From: Mesotoga sp. BH458_6_3_2_1
Lineage (GTDB): Bacteria; Thermotogota; Thermotogae; Petrotogales; Kosmotogaceae
Length of the DNA stretch: 47,954 bases
Reading direction: 5' to 3'
Assembly: GCF_003664995.1 (NCBI RefSeq)
Contig: NZ_JFHL01000008.1
Span: forward strand, 1 to 47,954
Shown here: one piece after another, positions 42,530 to 47,954 of the stretch
Position numbering within the stretch: the stretch's first letter is position 1
Layout of the letters: the number at the start of each line of letters is the position of its first letter
Notes under the pieces: model-generated
What the model saw: the letters and a program-made list of their open reading frames with translations, nothing else
Told to the model about the DNA's origin: nothing
The model's database searches: none
Program-made: the position numbers and the translations under genes

Positions 42530-42841
42530 TTAGTCCCCTTTTTGTCTTCGTTTGAAGGCATTATTGTAGGCTAGAAGATCTTCTCTTTTGTTGATGCTAA
42601 CTACGAAGATCGTTCTTGAATCTGAATCAATGGAATACACAATTCTGAACTTCTTCTTGAAGAAATAGGCTTTATAGTATCCGGTTAGATCTATTCCATG
42701 TTTATTCCCAACCGCTATTCCCACAAAAGGATTTGCAGAGATTTGCTTCAGTTTGCTCTTTGCAAGCGATTTGATCTGCCCATCCATTCTCTCTACTTCT
42801 TTCAGAGCTTCAGGATGAAATCGTGTCTTCCAACTGCTCAT
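42530..42841 (-). CDS. RelE/ParE-family toxin
   Basis: A 103-aa protein: TRFHPEALKEVERMDGQIKS, GNKHGIDLTGYYKAYFFKKK, FRIVYSIDSDSRTIFVVSIN and the Arg/Lys-rich end NKREDLLAYNNAFKRRQKGD, all typical of RelE-superfamily toxins. The ATG overlaps the antitoxin stop as ATGA. Unlike the copy at the left edge (265-531) it is intact, so it should be an active mRNA interferase or related toxin. Confidence 0.88.
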   Translation of the reverse strand: MSSWKTRFHPEALKEVERMDGQIKSLAKSKLKQISANPFVGIAVGNKHGIDLTGYYKAYFFKKKFRIVYSIDSDSRTIFVVSINKREDLLAYNNAFKRRQKGD

Positions 42842-43074
42842 ATTTCGTCAATATCTACTTCCAAATACTCTTCTTTCGGAACTGCTGCTCTTTCTTTCAA
42901 GATCTCAGCTATCTGCGAATTTTCGAAGAGCTCTTCCACTTCGATTAGTTTCTTATAAGTCTCAATATTCATAACCGCATACTTTATCTCACTGTTCTTG
43001 ATTACCAAGAGCGTATCGCCACTGCTTTCTAGCTGCCTGAAATACTTACCCGGGCTTCTAGACAAGTCTGTCAT
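42838..43074 (-). CDS. Phd/YefM-type antitoxin
   Basis: At least 78 aa: TDLSRSPGKYFRQLESSGD, LLVIKNSEIKYAVMNIETYK, then an acidic tail ending EYLEVDIDEI. The annotated ATG (43074) has no ribosome site and cuts the first strand of the fold. A perfect GGAGGTG lies at 43121-43115 and the frame is open back to a TAA at 43113-43111, giving a possible start at ATC 43110 (residues ITHYTSRTNTVS before the Met). So translation may begin at a non-standard codon. A good promoter lies upstream. It should neutralise the RelE-type toxin and autorepress. Confidence 0.82.
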   Translation of the reverse strand: MTDLSRSPGKYFRQLESSGDTLLVIKNSEIKYAVMNIETYKKLIEVEELFENSQIAEILKERAAVPKEEYLEVDIDEI

Positions 43075-43147
43075 GCTGACTGTGTTGGTTCTTGATGTGT
43101 AATGCGTGATTTAGCACCTCCTTCATCTAGGTACTTTACTACGTATT

Positions 43148-43176
43148 ATTATACATATTATGATGCGGAACGACAA
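43148..43176 (-). promoter_or_regulatory. Promoter of phd-relE pair
   Basis: On the minus strand TTGTCG (43176-43171), 17 nt and a perfect TATAAT (43153-43148), about 27 nt before the GGAGGTG ribosome site. Confidence 0.65.
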
Positions 43177-43266
43177 CTCTTGTTTCTTATTGACAATTTC
43201 TTTCTCAAAACAAAGCGATTCAAATGACAGTTCAAATTTCACTCTCTTTTTTCAAGTTCTGATCGA

Positions 43267-43464
43267 TCAGCTTCTCCAACATACATAATCGATATCTATG
43301 TCAACTGGTAATCTGGGAATCCTCAGGAAAGAAAAATTTATCGCGGTTCCGTCTTTGAAAGCGAATCTAGCGGATAGATATTCATTTCTTGATGCCCTAT
43401 CTGAAAGGTCAGTAGTACTGAAACCTTCTGGAGGATTTCCTGTTGGTAACCGGTTTGACCTGAC
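43267..43464 (-). pseudogene. Truncated AbiEii-like toxin remnant
   Basis: A 65-codon minus-strand frame ending at TGA 43269-43267. It keeps the nucleotidyltransferase signature in degraded form: YLSARFAFKDGTAINFSFL (GGT has become DGT), then IPRLPVDIDIDYVCWRS. The intact locus at 38638 has ALKGGTAINL and FPRLSVDIDLDYCRS at the same spacing. There is no start codon and about 250 residues are missing downstream. Third AbiEii-like sequence in the window. Confidence 0.75.
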
Positions 43465-43481
43465 AGTCTAAAGAGCTCTCT

Positions 43482-43859
43482 CTAGATAATTTCATCGTTC
43501 CTCCGGAGCTTCATCCTATAAATACTTTGGCACCACAAGATTCCGTTCGCCGGCAAGTTTTGATTTTTCGTTACATCTTCGAACCATGTGTTGTGGCGAA
43601 GCAGGAATCGTTTTTTTAACTCATCCAAGAAATCGCTATCATTGTTGAAGATTCCGATATTTGACTGTAAGAAGAAGCCAACTTTTGCTGTTGCTTTGTC
43701 GAGAAGCTTGGGGTAATCAAGTGCTTTGTCGGGATAAAGATTTTCCACCATTTTTTGGGGAACGCCAAACCTTTTCCCAAAATCAGACAAGCTTTGAAGA
43801 GTTATTATCAAATAACTGGAAAGCAGCCGGAAAAGCACTGAAGGGCTTTGCTTAAGCAC
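43482..43859 (-). CDS. Hypothetical protein, possibly AbiEi C-terminal remnant
   Basis: A 125-aa frame from GTG 43859, with no known motif. It lies directly upstream of the AbiEii remnant in the position an abiEi gene would occupy. The segment YPKLLDKATAKVGFFLQSNI faintly resembles the AbiEi C-terminal core (compare KRFLYQKTGYILSHFQ in the second AbiEi). The N-terminal winged helix would be missing. No strong ribosome site. It may be a decayed antitoxin rather than a functional gene. Confidence 0.35.
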   Translation of the reverse strand: MLKQSPSVLFRLLSSYLIITLQSLSDFGKRFGVPQKMVENLYPDKALDYPKLLDKATAKVGFFLQSNIGIFNNDSDFLDELKKRFLLRHNTWFEDVTKNQNLPANGILWCQSIYRMKLRRNDEII

Positions 43860-43955
43860 CTTCAGATTTAGTGTAGTTAACTGGCGAGCTCAGCACACGT
43901 AGACTAATGCACATTTCGGTCATCTTTTGTATACTATAGATGAAGGAGTGGCTTT

Positions 43956-46226
43956 ATGGATAATGATCTCAAGAAACTGAAAAGCCGAATAGCAGAACTT
44001 GAAGAGGCCAATGAACGTTTGAGAGAAAGCTCGGCAAACCAGAGAACTGGCAATCACATGGTCTCACACTATTCATCGCCCAATGAGAAGATAGCCCTCT
44101 TCAGATCGCTTTTCTTCGGCAGGCAGGATGTGTATGCAGTTCGATGGGAAGGAGCCAACGGTTCTTCCGGCTACCAGCCTGTGTGTAAAAACATTTGGAA
44201 GAAGGGAATTTGCAGGAAACCTCAGATCAAGTGTTCTCAGTGCGAGTCGAGAGAGTTCGCGCCGCTCACAAATCGGGTAATCTATGATCATCTTTCCGGA
44301 AAGATCGAAGTAGGCATCTTTCCGCTTCTTGAAGACGAAACCTGCAGGTTCCTTGTCACCGATTTAGATGGTGACGGATGGGAAGAGGATGCGAAAGCTT
44401 TCGCAAATGTCTGCGCTTCACTTTCGATTCCGTTGTATGTAGAGAGATCAAGATCTGGCAACGGTTGTCATCTCTGGTTATTCTTCAAAAGCGCAATTAA
44501 AGCCTCTATAGCTCGGAAGCTCGGTTTCAAATTGCTTAACCGGGTTCTTGAAAGCCGGCCAACACTGGGCTTAGGATCATATGACAGGTTTTTTCCTAAT
44601 CAAGATGTGCTTCCAAAGGGCGGACTTGGTAATCTGATAGCCCTTCCCTTGCAGGGATCTTCAAGAAAAAATGGAAATACGGTATTCCTGAACGATGAAT
44701 TTGCGCCGCACGCAGACCAATGGGCACATCTCTCATCGATTGAGAGGATTGATTTCTCGAAGATTGTGAAACTTTTACGTGATTTGGAGAACCCCAATAC
44801 TCAAAAAGCGACAACACAAGTGAGAGTACCTAAAGAAATCTTCCCTGAAGAAGTACCATTGAAACTAGACAGTGTGATAAGTATTGAGAAGGGTTCTCTT
44901 CCATCCTCCTTAATGAATGAGATTCTGAAGTTAGCATCTTTCGATAACCCTGATTTTTTCAGAGCGCAGGCAATGAGGCTGCCAACATACAACAAGCCAA
45001 GGCGGATTAGCTGCGCAGATGAAGAAGGAAACTACTTCCTGTTGCCCAGAGGTTGTTTGTATGATTCACTTGATCTTCTTGAAAAGAATGGAGTGCGGGT
45101 TAATCTAATCGACAATCGGTCTAAGGGAAGTGACATTGAGTTCACTTTTTACGGTAAATTGACACAGGATCAGGATAGAGCCGTCAGCGAGATGCTCGCC
45201 CAAGAGTTCGGAATTCTTTGCGCTCCAACTGGTTCCGGAAAGACTGTAATTGGTCTAAAGCTAATTGCACAAAGAAAACGGGGCACACTTATTCTTGTTC
45301 ATCGAAGAGAGCTTTTACGACAGTGGCAGGAAAGCGCTTGCGAGTTTCTTGAGATCCCACCCGAGGAGATTGGACAGATAGGTCTCGGAAAGAATTCCGC
45401 AAAAGGTTTCCTGGATATAGCTCTCATTCAGACTCTTGCGCGTAATGAACAAACTCTCAAGAGCCTTCCAGACTATGGTCAAGTAATAGTTGATGAATGT
45501 CAGCATATACCGGCTTTTACGTTAGAAAGAGTTATCAAGAGTATTCCCGCTAAGTTTATTACAGGGCTTACTGCCTCACCAAAAAGAAGAGACGGTCACG
45601 AAAGGATTTTGTTCATGCAGTGCGGTCCTATCAGACATCGGATGGGTAGAAAAGGGAAGATCTTCTCAGAAAGAACGTATGTACCCAGGCAGACTAATCT
45701 TGAGACAAAGGCAGACTGCAAACCCAAGGAAATCTACAGGGCAATAGAGGCAGATGAAAGTAGAAATGCTTTGATCTGTGACGACATTAAGAGAGCTGTC
45801 GAAGCCGGGAGATGTTGCCTAGTATTCTCGGAAAGGGTCTTCCATATTGAGAGTATTTTTGAACAGTTGAGCTGTTTGAAGGAGAGAGTCATCCTCTTGC
45901 ATGGAAAGCAACCAAAGAAGCTTCAGAATGACTCCCTTGAGAGCTTCAGGAAAGCAAATGAAGGCGTCGCTTTACTCTCCACAGGAAGATACCTCGGTGA
46001 AGGATTCGATGATCCCAGGCTTGACACTCTTTTTCTCACATTTCCGATTTCCTGGAAGGGAGTTCTTCAGCAATACGCCGGAAGACTACACAGAGAGAAC
46101 TTTGGCAAGCATGAAGTCAGGATATACGACTACGTAGATGAGAACGTCCCCATGTTGAAGAAGATGTTTGAAAATCGCAAGAAGGGATACAAGGCGCTAG
46201 GATATAGGGAAGTGATGCATCTATAA
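43956..46226 (+). CDS. TOTE-type primase-helicase fusion
   Basis: A 756-aa protein. Residues 1-30 are a short coiled coil. Residues about 45-290 resemble the archaeo-eukaryotic primase domain of TOTE conflict systems: a Cys4 element (C77, C86, C93, C96), RFLVTDLDGDGW with D136 and D138, and SGNGCHLWLFF with H172. From about 395 a superfamily II helicase follows: APTGSGKT (423-430), VIVDECQH (D513, E514), GLTASPKRRDG, STGRYLGEGFDDPRLDTLFL and QYAGRLHREN. No C-terminal nuclease is present, unlike many relatives. ATG 43956 follows GGAG. Such proteins are thought to act on nucleic acids of invaders. Stand-alone here; no nuclease partner is recognised beside it. Confidence 0.85.
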   Translation: MDNDLKKLKSRIAELEEANERLRESSANQRTGNHMVSHYSSPNEKIALFRSLFFGRQDVYAVRWEGANGSSGYQPVCKNIWKKGICRKPQIKCSQCESREFAPLTNRVIYDHLSGKIEVGIFPLLEDETCRFLVTDLDGDGWEEDAKAFANVCASLSIPLYVERSRSGNGCHLWLFFKSAIKASIARKLGFKLLNRVLESRPTLGLGSYDRFFPNQDVLPKGGLGNLIALPLQGSSRKNGNTVFLNDEFAPHADQWAHLSSIERIDFSKIVKLLRDLENPNTQKATTQVRVPKEIFPEEVPLKLDSVISIEKGSLPSSLMNEILKLASFDNPDFFRAQAMRLPTYNKPRRISCADEEGNYFLLPRGCLYDSLDLLEKNGVRVNLIDNRSKGSDIEFTFYGKLTQDQDRAVSEMLAQEFGILCAPTGSGKTVIGLKLIAQRKRGTLILVHRRELLRQWQESACEFLEIPPEEIGQIGLGKNSAKGFLDIALIQTLARNEQTLKSLPDYGQVIVDECQHIPAFTLERVIKSIPAKFITGLTASPKRRDGHERILFMQCGPIRHRMGRKGKIFSERTYVPRQTNLETKADCKPKEIYRAIEADESRNALICDDIKRAVEAGRCCLVFSERVFHIESIFEQLSCLKERVILLHGKQPKKLQNDSLESFRKANEGVALLSTGRYLGEGFDDPRLDTLFLTFPISWKGVLQQYAGRLHRENFGKHEVRIYDYVDENVPMLKKMFENRKKGYKALGYREVMHL

Positions 46227-46726
46227 AACATTAGGCGCAAGGCGCTGAAGATCATCGGCGGACGCAAGGCCCGCTTCGCGGGGAAACAAAGGATCGGGTT
46301 AGAAGAGCGGGTTAGGAATTACGGGTTAGCAAGACCGGGTTGAAGGAAATAGAACGGATGATACTTATTTGCTGGTTCAGGCCAGTCACCTTCAGTACCG
46401 CTTTACGGGCAAAGAACTGCTGTTCACTCTAAAAAACACATTGACCGTCAACGGTAAACCGTTCTCTGAATTGAGGTAAATACCAATTCAAGTTTCGTAA
46501 AGGTCGCACGGTTTGAGGCGTGCTTCAGAGCGCACACTCCCCACCGCAAGCGGTCCCCCCCGCTCAAGCGGGGATTTAGAAGCTTGAGTTCGAGAAGAAC
46601 ATCCGGGTAAGTGATGCCCGGAGGAACATGCGGGGAAGTGATGCTGCTGCGCAGGAAGCCTGTCAAGCAAGACGTCAACGGTTCTCCGACCAGAACGAAA
46701 AGCTAGATCTACGGTCTATGAAGAAC

Positions 46727-46944
46727 GAGATCCCGTACAGGAGCACTACGAGATGACAATTTAATATGATTGTGCAGTTCTCTTGTAGGGGCGAACGGCT
46801 GTTCGCCCGAAAAAGGTCCTGGTTGGAATCTCTGCATTTTACGCGAAAAATGGGACAGACAATAGGACCGTTTGGGAGCCAGTCTGCTGACGCAGGCCAG
46901 TCACTCTTTGCAGAAGTGAGGCTCGCTGGCGCGAGGAAGTGATG
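46727..46944 (+). repeat. Long direct repeat, copy 1
   Basis: Runs from 'gagatcccgtacagg' to 'gaggaagtgatgc' and is nearly identical to 47309-47526, displaced by 582 nt with no net indel. Differences include the palindrome centre (GGCT here, GGCC in copy 2). Confidence 0.8.
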
Positions 46945-47308
46945 CTGGGAAGAACATCCGAGGAAGTGATGCCGACTTCGTCGGGAAGTGATGCTGCTTC
47001 ACAGGAAGCCTGTCAACGGTTCTCCGTTCTCCGACAAGAGTTGTAAGACGCATAGCGCCGAAGATCATCGGCGGACGCAAGGCCGGCAAATTCATCCCGG
47101 GACGCAGGGCTGGCAAAGATCATGCCAGGACGCAATGCCCGCTTCGCGGGGAAAGAGCCGCTTAGATAAGAAACGCTGAAGGCTGTACGCTGGAAAAAGG
47201 ATGATCGGGTTAATAGAGCGGGTGTGAAACAGAGGATCGGGTTACAGAGTGCGGGTTAGAAGGATCGGGTTGACAAAAGCGGGTCATCAGAAACGGGTTT
47301 TGAAGAGC

Positions 47309-47526
47309 GAGATCCCGTACAGGAGCACTACGGGATGACAATTTAAGATGATTGTGCAGTTCTCTTGTAGGGGCGAACGGCCGTTCGCCCGAAAAAGGTC
47401 CTGGTTGGAATCTCTGCATTTTACGCGAAAAATGGGACAGACAATAGGACCGTTTGGGAGCCAGTCTGCTGACGCAGCCCAGTCACTCTTTGCAGAAGTG
47501 AGGCTCGCTGGCGCGAGGAAGTGATG
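47309..47526 (+). repeat. Long direct repeat, copy 2
   Basis: Second copy of the 218-nt repeat; see 46727-46944. The 582-nt offset means a whole block of island 11 is duplicated in tandem, with different material between. Confidence 0.8.
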
Positions 47527-47903
47527 CCGGGAAGAGCATCCCAGGAAGTGATGCCCGGAGAAACATCCGGGGAAGTGATGCTGCTTCGCAGGAAGCTTGT
47601 CAAGCAAGACGTCAACGGTTCTCCGACCAGAACGAAGAGCCAGATCTACGGTTTATGAGAGAGCGAGATCCCGTGCAAAAGCGTCATTGGATGACTGCCC
47701 TATGTATTATGGTCATCCAACAATTCTCCAGCTGAAATCTGGTTTCGGCATTGTTCTTCTCGGAGGAAGGAGGACCGGTGACGGTGAACGGGGTTTTTAA
47801 GCGTTCAGCGGGTCTTCGTTCTTAAGCGTACAGCGCTTTCTATGGTCCGACCTTCCTGCCACTCAGCAATTTAACCAGAGCGTTGCTCGATCAAATACTT
47901 ATG

Positions 47904-47954
47904 TGATACATATGTATCATTTTAAATCACCTCAGTGATACAATAATATTGAGG
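47904..47954 (+). promoter_or_regulatory. Operator-like palindrome at right edge
   Basis: TGATACATATGTATCA (47904-47919) is a perfect 16-bp palindrome, and a further half-site TGATACA occurs at 47936-47942. GAGG at the last bases may be a ribosome site. It probably belongs to the control region of a gene beginning just outside the window. Confidence 0.5.

Larger units (their letters stand above)
46227..47850. repeat. Repeat island 11 (largest)
   Basis: 1.6 kb with no gene. Contents in order: hairpins CGCTG/CGGCG-type and CCCGC/GCGGG (about 46243-46283), CGGGTT units to 46345, palindromes ACCGCAAGCGGT (46543-46554) and CCCCGC-TCAA-GCGGGG (46558-46573), a GAAGTGATG hairpin array (about 46600-46665), palindrome 46789-46808, another array (46920-47000, with CCGAC/GTCGG at 46972-46984), a GACGCAAGG array (47055-47155), a CGGGTT array (47203-47305), palindrome 47371-47390, and a further GAAGTGATG array (47500-47595). 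Confidence 0.85.

Noticed and set aside
735-47850. Insertion sequences or transposons as source of the repeats
   Set aside because: No transposase motif or terminal repeats with target duplications were found; the repeats are short structured blocks. Non-autonomous mobilisation from elsewhere remains possible.

Overview
The window looks like a chromosomal accessory region of a moderately GC, Gram-negative-like bacterium. I suspect a mesophilic Thermotogota (Mesotoga/Kosmotoga type). That rests on overall gene style, TTG/GTG starts with GAGGTGAT-type ribosome sites and the dispersed repeats, so it is an inference. No rRNA, tRNA, transposase or phage gene was recognised.

Layout. (1) 0-10 kb: a chain of small toxin-antitoxin (TA) or defence-like modules: orphan Phd antitoxin with a dead RelE toxin, AbiEi/AbiEii, a DUF6036-type nucleotidyltransferase with a winged-helix partner, a four-helix-bundle protein, a GIY-YIG nuclease-like protein, and an Xre/ImmA-like protease/PIN operon. 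Each is separated from the next by an island of intergenic repeats. (2) 10.3-13.9 kb: a lipoprotein subtilase and a lone glycosyltransferase on the + strand. (3) 14.0-34.7 kb: a nearly repeat-free surface-glycan locus, all on the minus strand. It carries a pseudaminic acid set (PseB-like, extra SDR, PseC, PseI, PseH, PseG, SpsF-type cytidylyltransferase). It also carries a set matching the WbpA/B/E/D/I route to UDP-2,3-diacetamido-2,3-dideoxy-mannuronic acid, with glycosyltransferases, an ATP-grasp protein and an apparent regulator at the promoter end. (4) 34.7-48 kb: repeat islands and TA modules again: ATPase-DUF234 nuclease, HicBA, a second AbiE, MntA/HepT, Phd/RelE, an AbiE remnant, and a TOTE-type primase-helicase.

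How it fits together. The glycan locus can be read as UDP-GlcNAc feeding two activated acidic sugars, CMP-pseudaminic acid and UDP-ManNAc3NAcA, which the glycosyltransferases assemble into a surface polymer or glycoprotein glycan. On both sides are eight recognisable TA-type modules or remnants plus other conflict genes, several with clear autoregulatory operators. The repeat islands are mosaics of structured DNA: 20-bp palindromes, terminator-like hairpins with compensatory changes, irregular CGGGTT tandem arrays, and arrays of short hairpins whose stems vary while 9-10-nt linkers stay constant. Left and right islands carry different subfamilies of the same palindrome, which suggests local homogenisation.

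Most promising observations: the variable-stem hairpin arrays; the nucleotidyltransferase/winged-helix pair with a tandem operator; the PseB-like enzyme with Met in place of catalytic Tyr next to an extra SDR; and the stand-alone primase-helicase. All functions are predicted from sequence by eye; no database search was run.
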